Shown in pieces: positions 37,994 to 48,658 of a stretch of 52,118 nt of DNA (the stretch's first letter is position 1; each line of letters begins with the position of its first letter). The notes beneath the pieces were generated by a model. It had not been told where the DNA came from and made no database searches. It was given only the letters and a program-made list of their open reading frames with translations. The stretch lies in assembly GCA_018457135.1 (NCBI GenBank), contig JAGGDU010000227.1:1-52118 (forward strand), written 5' to 3'. This stretch comes from Trichodesmium erythraeum GBRTRLIN201. Lineage in GTDB: Bacteria; Cyanobacteriota; Cyanobacteriia; Cyanobacteriales; Microcoleaceae. Both the position numbers and the translations under genes were made by a program.

Positions 37994-39541
37994 CTAACTC
38001 TGATGTAAAGGTAAAATAACAGTGGCCATAGTACCTACTTGAGGACAACTTTCAATAGATATTTGGCCACAATGATTTTCGACTATAGCTAGAGCGATCG
38101 CTAACCCTAAACCTGACCCCACTATACCGCCATGGGAACGAGCGGAGTCTACTTGATAAAAGCGATCAAATAAACGAGACAAAGCTTCAGTCGGAATACC
38201 GATACCATTATCCTTAACCGTTACCTGGAGGCAATCGTTTTTAATATTTTGACAACCTCTAAAAATTACCCCACTATTCTTAGAAGTATTTCCTAGTTCT
38301 CCATCCTGAGTTCTCAACATTGGCTTTTTAGCTTTTGGAAGGTACTGCAATTCTACTACTAGATGACCACCAGATTGAGTATACTGCATACCATTACTAA
38401 TCAAATTTGTAAATAACCTAGCTAATTGTTCCCAATCTCCTATAAGTGTAATATCTTCCTCAAAAATAGGATGTTTAATAATTTTAGAGTTATCTATTTT
38501 GCCGTGATGTTTATAGTTTAATGTAGAGTTTTGATTAAAGATTGAATTTTCTCCAATAAAATCAGGTAGAGAAATTTTTAATTCTAGATTTATACCTTGA
38601 GCAGTAGCGATCGCCTGTTGTTCTTCTACTACTTCCATCAATAAGGCTTCTATTGGTACTGGTGAAAACTCAGATTGCACCATTCTACTATCCTGACGTG
38701 CTAAAAATAGTAAATCATCTACTAAGCGCCCCAAACGACGGGTTAAACGTTCAATAACTTGTAGTTGTTGCTGATGTTCAGATGATACTAACTTGGGGTC
38801 TGCCAAAGCTACCTGTACATTAGTTTGAATCATTGCTATCGGGTTTCGGAGTTCGTGGGAAGCATCAGCAGTAAATTTTTTCAAATGTTGATAAGATTCT
38901 CGTACTGGTTGTATTGCTAAACCAGAAAGTAGCCAGCCGATACCCCCCACAGAAATTAGCACTAAACAAGTACCAATACTTAAGTCTAGCATAAGAAGGC
39001 GAATTGGTTTTGTCACCTCAAACCAAGGATGACTCACTCGCAAATATCCTAAGACTTGACGACCTACTTCTACTCTATCTGTCACTTGTCGTAATAGTAA
39101 ACTATTATCAATGATTGGTTGTAATGTTTCAATTTTTCCAGAGTGGGGAATTATTCTTACTGTTTCTCCAATACGGTTTGAATGTATGGGAATATTGAGA
39201 GGTTCAGAAAAGGTTGACCAAAGTAGTTCTCCTGTAGGACTAAACCATTCAATATCAATGTGGTCATCTTCTACAGTGTTAGCATTATCTCGAAAGCTAA
39301 CTTCTAGGTTGACACGAAAATTTTCACTGTTTCCAATGGGAAAGTTGGGGATAGGTTCAATAATAGGTTCGATAACTAGGGAGCGCTCTACTATTTCTAC
39401 CACATGGAGCAATGTATCATCTATACGTTCAATTAGGGTACTACGAAAATATATATAAAACCCAGTGGTAAATATTAATAATAAAATAGCTGTGACTGTA
39501 GTGTACCAAATTGCTAAACGGCGACGAGTTGTTTGAAACAT
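37994..39541 (-). CDS. Membrane sensor histidine kinase
   Basis: A 515-aa kinase. Transmembrane helices at about 12-31 and 183-209 enclose a 150-residue periplasmic sensor. The dimerisation box is FTADASHELRNPIAMIQ with phospho-acceptor His229. The ATPase part has an N box (LFTNLISNGMQYT), the DNGIGIP loop, an F box (LFDRFYQVD) and GSGLGLAIALAIV. An insertion of about 60 residues sits before the N box. It resembles the cyanobacterial RppB/NrsS-type sensors in its N-terminus (WYTTVTAILLLIF). No response regulator is next to it, so its partner must be elsewhere. The signal is unknown. Confidence 0.9.
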   Translation of the reverse strand: MFQTTRRRLAIWYTTVTAILLLIFTTGFYIYFRSTLIERIDDTLLHVVEIVERSLVIEPIIEPIPNFPIGNSENFRVNLEVSFRDNANTVEDDHIDIEWFSPTGELLWSTFSEPLNIPIHSNRIGETVRIIPHSGKIETLQPIIDNSLLLRQVTDRVEVGRQVLGYLRVSHPWFEVTKPIRLLMLDLSIGTCLVLISVGGIGWLLSGLAIQPVRESYQHLKKFTADASHELRNPIAMIQTNVQVALADPKLVSSEHQQQLQVIERLTRRLGRLVDDLLFLARQDSRMVQSEFSPVPIEALLMEVVEEQQAIATAQGINLELKISLPDFIGENSIFNQNSTLNYKHHGKIDNSKIIKHPIFEEDITLIGDWEQLARLFTNLISNGMQYTQSGGHLVVELQYLPKAKKPMLRTQDGELGNTSKNSGVIFRGCQNIKNDCLQVTVKDNGIGIPTEALSRLFDRFYQVDSARSHGGIVGSGLGLAIALAIVENHCGQISIESCPQVGTMATVILPLHQS

Positions 39542-39721
39542 AATTTATTTTTCAGTAATTTCAAATGTACGAGAGTGAGGCACTAATATATAGTGCTACA
39601 CATCAAACTGATTTATGCGATCGCGACAACTGATAACTGATAACTTAATATTGGCCATGCCAAAAAGTAGTATTTAGGATAAGATAGCTCTAGTTGAAAA
39701 ATCTTAATTAAATATTAAATT

Positions 39722-41098
39722 ATGTTTATATCCTCTGAAGGTATAATCAAGCTTCAAAAATACTTTAAACAAAAGGTATTTTTTGGAAATGAACCAACAC
39801 CTGAACTTATAGCCATACTGCTTGTTTACTTTGTCCAAGGAATTTTAGGGTTAGGGAGTCTCGCTATCAGCTTTTTTCTCAAAGATGAATTGGCCATGAC
39901 TCCGGCAGAGGTATCAGCAATGTTGGGTATTGTTATTATACCGTGGATGATTAAACCTCTTTTTGGGTTTATTACTGATGGAGTACCAATATTAGGCTAT
40001 CGACGAGGACCTTACATAATTTTTTCTGGAATACTGGGGGCGTTTTCTTGGGTAGCATTGGCAACATGGGTAGATACTCCACTAACAGCGACAGTAGCGA
40101 TCGCTATGAGTTCCTTGTCAGTAGCTATGAGCGATGTAATAATTGATTCCCTTGTTGTAGAAAGAGTGCAAAAAGAATCTGTCAGTAATACAGGTTCTCT
40201 CCAATCTTTATGTTGGTCTGCCTCAGCATTAGGAGGACTAATAACTGCTTATTTCAGTGGTTATTTACTAGAACATTTCAGCCCTCAAACTGTATTTTTA
40301 ATTACAGCCACTTTTCCTTTGATTGTTTCTTTAGTACCCCTATTAATTGAGGAAAAAAAAGTTTCTATTAGGATTAACTTTGATAACGTAAAACAGCAAA
40401 TTAAACAAGTCAAAAAAGCAGTTATAAAAAAATCAATTTTATTACCAACTGCTTTCCTAGTTATTTGGCAAGCAACCCCAAATTCTGAATCAGCTTTCTT
40501 TTTCTTTTCAACCAATGAATTAGGATTTCAAGCAGAATTTTTAGGCAGGATAAGGTTAGTAACAAGTATTGCTGCTTTATTTGGTGTTTGGCTATTTCAA
40601 CGCTTTTTTAAATCTGTTCCATTTCGGAAAATTTTCGGATGGTCTACAGTTATTTCTGCTCTTTTAGGAATGACTACTTTACTGTTAGTTACTCACACTA
40701 ATAGAACATTGGGGATAGATGATCATTGGTTTAGCTTAGGAGATAGTTTAGTACTAACTGTAATGGGCAAAATTGCTTTTATGCCAGTATTAGTTTTAGC
40801 TGCTAGACTTTGCCCACCAGGAGTAGAAGCAACTGTATTTGCTTTATTAATGTCAATTTATAACTTAGCTGCATTAATTTCCCATGAAGGCGGTGCTTTA
40901 TTAATGCACTGGCTAAAAGTTACAGAGACAAACTTTGATAATTTGTGGTTGTTGATAGTTATCACTAACTTATCCACTTTATTGCCATTACCTTTACTAA
41001 ATTGGTTGCCTACAGCTAATGCTCAAACAGATGAAGAAGAAAATCTTAATTCACAACCAATATTAGAACCTGAATCTAGTGAAATTATCTCCCGTTAA
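39722..41098 (+). CDS. Folate/biopterin family MFS transporter
   Basis: A 458-aa membrane protein with about 12 transmembrane segments. It carries the pattern of the FBT/BT1 family: LLVYFVQGILGLGSLAISFF, MLGIVIIPWMIKPLFGFITD, GYRRGPYI and AMSDVIIDSLVVERVQ. Cyanobacterial members (Slr0642 type) carry folates or pterins across the cytoplasmic membrane. The acidic C-terminal tail is cytoplasmic. It is divergent from the histidine kinase with a 180-bp intervening region, which should contain both promoters. Substrate remains inferred from the family. Confidence 0.88.
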   Translation: MFISSEGIIKLQKYFKQKVFFGNEPTPELIAILLVYFVQGILGLGSLAISFFLKDELAMTPAEVSAMLGIVIIPWMIKPLFGFITDGVPILGYRRGPYIIFSGILGAFSWVALATWVDTPLTATVAIAMSSLSVAMSDVIIDSLVVERVQKESVSNTGSLQSLCWSASALGGLITAYFSGYLLEHFSPQTVFLITATFPLIVSLVPLLIEEKKVSIRINFDNVKQQIKQVKKAVIKKSILLPTAFLVIWQATPNSESAFFFFSTNELGFQAEFLGRIRLVTSIAALFGVWLFQRFFKSVPFRKIFGWSTVISALLGMTTLLLVTHTNRTLGIDDHWFSLGDSLVLTVMGKIAFMPVLVLAARLCPPGVEATVFALLMSIYNLAALISHEGGALLMHWLKVTETNFDNLWLLIVITNLSTLLPLPLLNWLPTANAQTDEEENLNSQPILEPESSEIISR

Positions 41099-41650
41099 AT
41101 CAGAAATTATCTTATGATATTCAAAATAATTGCACCTTTATTTGCTGAAATTTTTGGATTCATATATAGCAATTCCAATAAATGATTAATTTTGCCTCAC
41201 TGTTCAATAGTATGCTTAATTTTATAGCAGTAATTTGACCTTTTTCAAGTGCAAAAATGACAGAGAATTACTCTTTTAGGCAAGGAAAATAACCAGCTAT
41301 TCCTAAAAATAGCTCAAAGCTAGATAAATCAGAATACAAATTAATTAAATATAATAACTATAATATGTAATAGTTTACAGTCTTTTTATCATTTTTTTCC
41401 CTATAGATAGCAGTGAGTAATTATAATACTGATATAACCTAGATTCCACAGGACAAAATGTAGTAAAATTAAAAGTATGGAGTGCGAATGCCTATTCGCC
41501 TCTACAACAATCAATAAAAAATTATAGTTGTCAATAGAAGTCAACAATAAAGTAAGTATTTATATTTAATATTTTCTTGATCAGTTAACGTGTATAATGT
41601 GATATATTATAAATTTATTTATTATCAACATAAGAATATATAAATCACAG
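41099..41650. other. Spacer
   Basis: About 550 bp, with the dispersed palindrome gcgaat-gcct-attcgc at 41484-41499. No gene is recognised. Confidence 0.4.
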
Positions 41651-43120
41651 ATGACAAATTTACAAATTCAACAACCTAAATCTTATACTAGTAAAGATTG
41701 GCAACAAGGATATAAATCTCAACCACAAGAATATAACTATTGGATTGATGATATAGAAGGTGAAATACCAGAAGATTTAAACGGTACTTTTTTCCGTAAC
41801 GGACCAGGTTTATTAGACATTAATGGTCAACTTATTGCTCATCCTTTTGACGGAGATGGAATGGTTTGTGCAATTAGTTTTAAAAACCGTCGCGCCCACT
41901 TCCAAAATAGATTTGTTAGAACAGAAGGTTATGTGGCAGAAAAAGCGGCAGGAAAAATTCTCTATAGAGGTGTTTTTGGTACTCAAAAAACAGGTGGTTG
42001 GTTAGCTAATCTTTTTGATTTTAAACTTAAAAATATTGCCAATACTGGTATTATTTATTGGGGTGATAAACTTTTGGCATTGTGGGAAGGAGGGCAACCT
42101 CATCGTTTAAATCCCCAGAATTTAGAAACCATTGGCCTTAACGATTTAGATGGGCTTTTACAACCAGGTCAAGCTTTTTCTGCTCATCCCAGAATTGATA
42201 AAGGAAAGGATGGAAAAGGAGATGTTTTAGTTAATTTTTCTGTCAAACCTGGTTTATCAAGTACCATTACTATTTTTGAATTTAATAGTCAGGGAAAATT
42301 ACTCAAACGTTACTCTAATTCTATTCCTGGTTTTGCCTTTTTACACGATATGGTAATTACACCAAATTACTGTATTTTTTTTCAAAATCCTGTTGCTTTT
42401 AATCCTTTTCCTTTATTACTAGGGTTACGAACTCCAGGTCAATGTTTAGAGTTTTTACCTAATAATTCAACACAAGTTATTTTAATTCCTCGTGATGGTA
42501 GTAAAGCTATAAAAATTTTGAAAACGAAACCTTGTTTTGTATTTCATCATGCTAATGCTTGGGAAAAGGACGGGGAAATTTATGTAGATTCTATTTGTTA
42601 TGAATCTGTCTCACAAACTGACCTAGGTGATAATTTTCTGGAGGTGGATTTTGACTCAATGACAGAAGGTAAGTTATGGCGATTTAAGATTAATTTATCA
42701 GAGAATAATGTGGAACATAAATTGCTTGAAAGTCGTTGTTGTGAGTTTCCGACTTTAAATCCGAATAATGTAGGAAAAGCTTATCGATATTTATTTATTG
42801 GAGCAGCAGATAAGCCTAGTGGAAATGCTCCTTTACAAGCAATATTAAAAATTGATTTGCATACAGGAAAACGTCAAACTTTTAGTGTCGCACCGCGAGG
42901 TTTTGCAGGAGAACCTTTATTTGTTCCTTTTCCAAATGGGGTGAATGAGGATGATGGTTGGTTATTAATGTTGATGTATGATGCAGCAGAACATCGGTCG
43001 GATATTGTGATTTTGGATGCTCGTGATTTGAATAAAAAACCTGTGGCAAGATTACATTTAAAGCATCATATTCCTTATGGTTTACATGGTAGTTTTACCC
43101 CTAATTATTTTCAAGAGTAA
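41651..43120 (+). CDS. Carotenoid oxygenase (apocarotenoid-15,15'-oxygenase type)
   Basis: A 489-aa RPE65-family enzyme. The four iron-binding histidines are visible at His179 (FSAHPRID), His232 (AFLHDMVIT), His299 (FVFHHANAWE) and His479 (GLHGSFTPN). Their spacing is close to that of Synechocystis Diox1/ACO, which cleaves apocarotenals to retinal. FFRNGPGLLD near the N-terminus is also typical. Expected reaction: oxygen-dependent cleavage of an apocarotenoid double bond in membranes. It stands alone; no retinal protein gene lies nearby. The start is the first ATG; the ribosome site is weak. Confidence 0.92.
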   Translation: MTNLQIQQPKSYTSKDWQQGYKSQPQEYNYWIDDIEGEIPEDLNGTFFRNGPGLLDINGQLIAHPFDGDGMVCAISFKNRRAHFQNRFVRTEGYVAEKAAGKILYRGVFGTQKTGGWLANLFDFKLKNIANTGIIYWGDKLLALWEGGQPHRLNPQNLETIGLNDLDGLLQPGQAFSAHPRIDKGKDGKGDVLVNFSVKPGLSSTITIFEFNSQGKLLKRYSNSIPGFAFLHDMVITPNYCIFFQNPVAFNPFPLLLGLRTPGQCLEFLPNNSTQVILIPRDGSKAIKILKTKPCFVFHHANAWEKDGEIYVDSICYESVSQTDLGDNFLEVDFDSMTEGKLWRFKINLSENNVEHKLLESRCCEFPTLNPNNVGKAYRYLFIGAADKPSGNAPLQAILKIDLHTGKRQTFSVAPRGFAGEPLFVPFPNGVNEDDGWLLMLMYDAAEHRSDIVILDARDLNKKPVARLHLKHHIPYGLHGSFTPNYFQE

Positions 43121-44369
43121 GTCAGATTTTTAGGGAGTAGATAATAGGAAAGTAGTAAACATCAAAATAATTAAAAACCTAAAAATAATTAAAAACCTAC
43201 TGAATAATAATTATTAAAAAGGTTATTTATTGGAGCTTACCTCACTGGAGTAAATTTTAGTATGTCTGAATTTAAAACAGACTTATATCACTTAATTTTA
43301 CCTCAGTGAAGGTAATCTTGTTCGTTTCAGAAAAGACCACTTCAGATAAACAGAAACTGAAGTCAAAAGTAGTGAAGTAAAAAATGCAAAGTTTAGCAGT
43401 AATAGCTGTTGAATTACTGAATAACGTAAAAATTAATTTGATTGAACGAGAAGCTATTTTTAGAGATTCCTCAGAAGACTATTTTTTTTCAATCTATTAG
43501 TTTTTTAAAGAAGCACTCAGCGGTTAACCTTCAGATAATCTTCAGTTGAGTAACTACGATATTCAGTTATTGCCGATAAAAGTTTTATTAATTGAGCCAG
43601 AATTATGATTAAAGTTCATAGTAGTGCTTTAGTCTGATCTATCTTAAGGTTAGAGCCTTACTACAAACAAAAAAAATTTTAATCTTTCAATCTAAGGAAA
43701 TTTTAACTCCGCCAAAATTAGCCTTAAATTTTCATTCATATTGGGTTCTAAAAATACCCATTTTTTTACCTGAATTTGAGTTTTTTTTAAGTAAAATACT
43801 CTTCCTTATTCAGATATCTAGACATTTACATTTGTTCCAAACAAGATAGACCTTTATTGGTAGCTTGAATTAAATCTAAAAATGACTTAAAAGACCAATA
43901 TATAACTTTTAAAGTTTGCTTTGTAATATCAGTTTAAAGTAGCTAGTAGTTTTCGTTATTCTGGGAGTAATGCTAGTTTGATTCAGATTTTAGGCAAAAT
44001 AGAAATACCTAACAACAATATTATTCCGTGTTTCATACATAGCATATTTCCAAGTATATGAAGTATAAATATTAACAATTAAATGTTTCCAGGGCGGGCA
44101 TCTTGCCCACTGGGGTGTATCTCACCAAGGTGGAATTCGCTGTATGTTTAAATAATCTAAAAATTACTTTAAGGCTTTAACCTCTTAGATAGACTAAGTT
44201 TCTAATTTTTTTCTTTTGGCTCAAGTACATAGTCAATGTTCGCTATACAATAAATACTGTAGCGAAAATATTCAATTATTGTGATATTTTGACTCTGGAT
44301 AAAAACCCATCGTGTCGTTTCCATCCCAGTATTAAAACGAGCTATTTTTCCACTTACTGAAAATTTACA
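43121..44369. other. 1.25-kb spacer
   Basis: No convincing gene. A 38-codon frame at 43384-43500 has no likeness to a known family. A dispersed hairpin sequence gggcgggcatcttgccca lies at about 44093-44109. It should contain the promoter of the following large gene. Confidence 0.45.
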
Positions 44370-47300
44370 ATGAATATACAAAAAAATCAAGAATATAATT
44401 ATCAAATAGGTAATTATTTAACAGCAAATCATCCTACTTATGTCATACGAGCGGCAGATAAAGAATTATTTAATACTTTGAAAAACGGTGAATATTGTTA
44501 TGTATTAAGTTCTCCACAAACTGGTAAGTCAAGTTTAAAAGTTAATACGACCCAACTTTTACAAGCAGAAAACATTATCTGTATTGCTCTAGATATGAGT
44601 AGAGTTAACAATAAAACTTTTACTCTAGATGAGTGGTATGATCAAGTAATTTTAGCTTTAGAAAAAAGTTTTACATTTCCACGGTATTTTCCAGAATTAT
44701 GGTGGGAAGAAATGGCAAATATGCCAGGGGATGAAAAATTATTTGTGTTTATAGAGGAAGTATTATTAGCTAATACTCAAGATGAAAAGATAGTCATTTT
44801 TATAGATGAAGTGAATGATGATAGTGTTTTTGACCCTGGTGGTGGGAGCTTAGGAATATTAATTAGTTATTGTCTTCAAGAAAGAGCAAATAACCCAGAA
44901 TTTAAACGTTTAACATTTGCCTTATTAGGGACAACAATACCTAATAATTTAGTGGATATTTGTAGACCTATTGAACTTAGTAGCTTCAAAATAGAAGAAG
45001 TGCCTCATTTTGTAAACAGATTCCAAGGGATGGTAAAACAGCCACTAAAATTTATAGAAGAAATATTATTTTGGTCTGGTGGACAACCATTTTTGACGCA
45101 AAAACTATGTCAAATAGTTATTAATTATTTAAGAGAAAGAAATGAGGAAGAAGATGATAATAATGTAACTTTAGTAGAAGATTTAGTGGGAATTTGTGTG
45201 TTAGAAAATTGGGATGCACAAGACTATCCAGCTCATTTCAGCAAATTAGAAAATCTTTTGCTGAAAAATATACAGAAATCTACAAATCATTTAGAAATAT
45301 ACCAACAAATATTAAAATATGGCAGATTAAAACTACCTAGTGAAAGTAATCAGAGATTTAAAAATCATGCGATCGCTCATAGCAAATGGGAAATAAAAGA
45401 GTTATTGAGGTCAGGTATAGTCAAAATAAATCAGGGATTTTTAGAAGTATATAGTCCTATTTATGCAGAAATTTTTAATCAAGAATGGGTACAAAAACAT
45501 CTACTACAAAGAACTAAGTCTGTTCCTAAAGTTACTGAGGAAAAAATTGAGTTAAATGATTCAAATGCTGAGGCAAAAACTTGGCAAGTAGAAGCAAATG
45601 TATCTAATTTTGAAATCCCAGAAAATCAAAAAAATTATAGTCATAATGAAATTAATTCAGAACAAAAATTACTAGTAAACCCATTTAAATTAAAGAATTT
45701 CAACAATCAAGTCACAAATTTTCAACTAGGAGAAAATTTCTCTGGCTTAGAAAGTCAAGATAATCAAAAAAATCAGAGTAATAATATTATTGATCCTGAA
45801 CAAAAACAATTAGAAAATTTATTAGATTTAAATCAGTTTGATAGTTCAGTGACTAACTTAAATTTAGAAGAAAATATTTCTAATTTGCAACTTTTTGAAA
45901 ATCACCAAATTCAAAGTAATAATTTAATTCATCCACAACAAAAAGAACTAGAAACACCTGGAGAAAAAATCACTCATCAGAAAAATAATAAGAATCAAGT
46001 AAGAGACAAAAAAGCTAAAAAATTAGCAATATCTCAGCATAAACTAAATATAGGAATAGCAGGATTAGTCGTAGTATCCCTAATAGCTATAACTGGAGCA
46101 ACTTGGGCAACTAAACTTTTTCAAGAGAAACAAACTCAACTTCAAAAAGCAGAATATCAATTAGAACAATTCAAATATGAACTTAAAGAAGCACAAAAAG
46201 GTAAAGAATTAGAACATGAAGGAATTAATGCTCTAAGGCAATTTGAAACTGCAGAAATAGAAGCATTAATATCAGCAATGAAAGCAGGAATTAAACTACA
46301 AGAATTAGTTAAATATGGTCGCCCACTCCAACATTACCCAGCCACAAGTCCGATATTTGCCTTACAACAAATTATTAACAATATTCACGAAAAAAATCAA
46401 ATTCCTAACATCAAAAATATTGCTATGAGTCCTAATAATCAACTATTAGCTATAGTCAGTAATGATGGTACAGCTAAAATTCTGGAATTCTCAGGTGAAC
46501 CTATTTCTCAGTTGAGAGGACATCAGGGCAAAATCTCTCAAATTAAGTTTGCCCCAGAAGGTAACCTTCTTGCTACGGCAGCAGATGACGCTACAGCTAG
46601 AATTTGGGATTTTCAGGGTAAGCAACAAGTAGAACTCAAAGGCCATAAAGGTCAAATTTGGGAAATTACCTTTAGTCCTGATGGTAAATTATTAGCTACT
46701 GCTGGAGAAGACGGCACTGCTAGAATTTGGGATATCTCAGGTCAAAAAATAGCCATTCTCAAAAAACATCAAGGTCGCATCTTAGACATCACATTTAGCT
46801 CTGATGGAAAATATCTAGCTACTGCTGGATGGGATGGTACTGCCAGAATTTGGAGTCCATCAGGCAAACAATTAGCTATACTTAAGGGACATCAAGGTAG
46901 TGTAGAAAAAATTATATTTAGCCCTAATGGAAAATATCTAGCTACGACTGGATGGGATGGCACTATTAGAATTTGGAGACGTAGTTCCGGTAAGCTATTA
47001 TCTAAACTTAAAGGTGGAGTTTGGAATATTAGCTTTAGTTCCGATGGTAAAAGGTTCGTTACAGCGGGAGAAGATGGAACAGCAAATATTTGGAATGTTT
47101 CTGGCCAACTATTAGGGAAACTTCCTGGACATCAAGGAACTGTGACGAGTATTAGTTTCAGTCCTGATGGTCAATGTCTAGCTACAGCAGGCAATGATGG
47201 TAGTGTAAAAGTCTGGGACAATAATGGAAATTTGTTGACATATCTTAAAGGACATCTTGGCCGGGTTTTGGAAATGAATTTTAGTTCTGATGGACAATTA

Positions 47301-48284
47301 CTATTAACTTTGGGAGAAGATGGTACAGGTAGAGTTTGGGATCTAGAAGCTAATTACGAGGCCAAAATTCAGGGTAATTCTGAGATTTTTGGGGGGGTAA
47401 GTTTTAGTTCTAATAGTGAGAAATTAGCAACAGTTGCAGTTGATGGTGTTACCCGTATCTGGGATATTTCTGGAAATCTTTTAACTGAATTTAATGGATC
47501 TTTAGGTATGTTTGGCGATATGAGTTTTAGTCCTGATGGTAAATATCTGGCGACTGCTGGAGATAATAGCCAGGCAAGAATTTGGCAGGTTTTAGGAGGA
47601 GAGTTAATAGAGTTAGAGGGTGAGGAAGGGATGGCAAAACAGATTAGTTTTAGTTTCGATGGACAACGCTTGGCAACGGTGGGAGAAGATGGTGTGGCTC
47701 GCATCTGGAATAATTCTGGTGAGCGGTTGGTTGAGTTAAAGGGTCATAATGGGCGAGTTTTGGATGTAGATTTTAGTCCAGATGGAAAATATATTGGTAC
47801 TGCTGGAGAGGATGGTGTTGGGAAAATTTGGGATAGTTCTTTTCGACTGGTTTCAGAATTAAAAATTGTTTCTAGTTGGATGGAGAGTATTGGTTTTAGC
47901 CCATCAGGAGAGTACATAGCTACGGGAGATAGTAATGGAATGGTCAAAATATGGGATTTTTGGGGCCATCAAATTGCTGATTTAAAAGCTCATATTGGTA
48001 GTGTGAAAAATGTTACTTTTAGTGCTGATGAGGAACAGGTGATAAGTATGGGAAAGGATGGAATGGTGAGAATTTGGGATATTACAGGACGACAAATAGG
48101 TCAATTTGAAAATGCTAAGGGTTTAAGTTTGGATGGTAAATATATAGCAACTTTGGCAGATAATGATTTGGAGTTATGGCAGGTGAAAGGGTTAAATGAT
48201 TTATTAAAAAGTTCTTGTAATTGGCTTGAGGATTATTTTATCACTCATCCAGATGTGAGGAAAGATTTAGAAGTTTGTGAGTAA
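44370..48284 (+). CDS. AAA-like ATPase fused to a membrane anchor and WD40 repeats
   Basis: A 1304-aa protein. Residues 1-370 form an AAA-like (AAA_35 type) domain starting YQIGNYLTANHPTYVIRAAD. The P-loop is SSPQTGKSS (47-55), where relatives usually have SRQMGKSS. Walker B-like is IVIFIDEVND and GGQPFLTQKLCQIV follows. Residues 390-550 are polar, with three imperfect repeats of the type NFxLxENxSxLxxxxNxxxxxN. A transmembrane helix lies at about 560-580 (IGIAGLVVVSLIAITG), then a coiled coil, then about 14-15 WD40 blades from 683 to 1275, enough for two propellers. It is probably a membrane-anchored signal protein; topology places ATPase and propeller on opposite sides or needs a re-entrant anchor. 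Confidence 0.88.
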   Translation: MNIQKNQEYNYQIGNYLTANHPTYVIRAADKELFNTLKNGEYCYVLSSPQTGKSSLKVNTTQLLQAENIICIALDMSRVNNKTFTLDEWYDQVILALEKSFTFPRYFPELWWEEMANMPGDEKLFVFIEEVLLANTQDEKIVIFIDEVNDDSVFDPGGGSLGILISYCLQERANNPEFKRLTFALLGTTIPNNLVDICRPIELSSFKIEEVPHFVNRFQGMVKQPLKFIEEILFWSGGQPFLTQKLCQIVINYLRERNEEEDDNNVTLVEDLVGICVLENWDAQDYPAHFSKLENLLLKNIQKSTNHLEIYQQILKYGRLKLPSESNQRFKNHAIAHSKWEIKELLRSGIVKINQGFLEVYSPIYAEIFNQEWVQKHLLQRTKSVPKVTEEKIELNDSNAEAKTWQVEANVSNFEIPENQKNYSHNEINSEQKLLVNPFKLKNFNNQVTNFQLGENFSGLESQDNQKNQSNNIIDPEQKQLENLLDLNQFDSSVTNLNLEENISNLQLFENHQIQSNNLIHPQQKELETPGEKITHQKNNKNQVRDKKAKKLAISQHKLNIGIAGLVVVSLIAITGATWATKLFQEKQTQLQKAEYQLEQFKYELKEAQKGKELEHEGINALRQFETAEIEALISAMKAGIKLQELVKYGRPLQHYPATSPIFALQQIINNIHEKNQIPNIKNIAMSPNNQLLAIVSNDGTAKILEFSGEPISQLRGHQGKISQIKFAPEGNLLATAADDATARIWDFQGKQQVELKGHKGQIWEITFSPDGKLLATAGEDGTARIWDISGQKIAILKKHQGRILDITFSSDGKYLATAGWDGTARIWSPSGKQLAILKGHQGSVEKIIFSPNGKYLATTGWDGTIRIWRRSSGKLLSKLKGGVWNISFSSDGKRFVTAGEDGTANIWNVSGQLLGKLPGHQGTVTSISFSPDGQCLATAGNDGSVKVWDNNGNLLTYLKGHLGRVLEMNFSSDGQLLLTLGEDGTGRVWDLEANYEAKIQGNSEIFGGVSFSSNSEKLATVAVDGVTRIWDISGNLLTEFNGSLGMFGDMSFSPDGKYLATAGDNSQARIWQVLGGELIELEGEEGMAKQISFSFDGQRLATVGEDGVARIWNNSGERLVELKGHNGRVLDVDFSPDGKYIGTAGEDGVGKIWDSSFRLVSELKIVSSWMESIGFSPSGEYIATGDSNGMVKIWDFWGHQIADLKAHIGSVKNVTFSADEEQVISMGKDGMVRIWDITGRQIGQFENAKGLSLDGKYIATLADNDLELWQVKGLNDLLKSSCNWLEDYFITHPDVRKDLEVCE

Positions 48285-48289
48285 TTAAA

Positions 48290-48540
48290 AATGTCACAAA
48301 TAGTTGGCAACTAATATTTTTAAATAATCAGCTAAATTTACTTTACCATTTAAATTTTTAGCTATGAAAACATAATTTTTTTCATTTGTTAAATGAATAT
48401 TTATTTTGGCTATGAAAATATAATTATTTTTACTTTTTAAATGTACAAATAGTTGATAGCTAATATTTTTAAACAATCAGCTAAATTTACTTGATTATTC
48501 AATTTTTTAGCTATGAAAATATAACTTTTTATTTCTGACT
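48290..48540. repeat. Direct repeat, period about 149 bp, after the AAA-WD40 gene
   Basis: acaaatagttggcaactaat at 48296 and acaaatagttgatagctaat at 48445 begin two copies that share aatcagctaaatttactt. A sub-repeat agctatgaaaa(c/t)ataa appears three times, near 48359, 48409 and 48510. The repeats start just after the stop codon at 48284. Confidence 0.75.
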
Positions 48541-48658
48541 TCTTGGAAATAGTATAAGGTTATCAACCTGATTTATTAGTTGGGGTATATAGTACTAATT
48601 CTTAGGGATTTTTGCTATATATCCCTTAGGATAATTGAATATAATTTAGAAGAAAAAT

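Noticed and set aside
43384-43500. 38-codon frame MQSLAVIAVELLNN...
   Set aside because: No hydrophobic helix or ribosome site and no known match; chance frame in a spacer.
47369-47947. Antisense frames in the WD40 region
   Set aside because: Periodic antisense readings produced by the WD40 repeats themselves.
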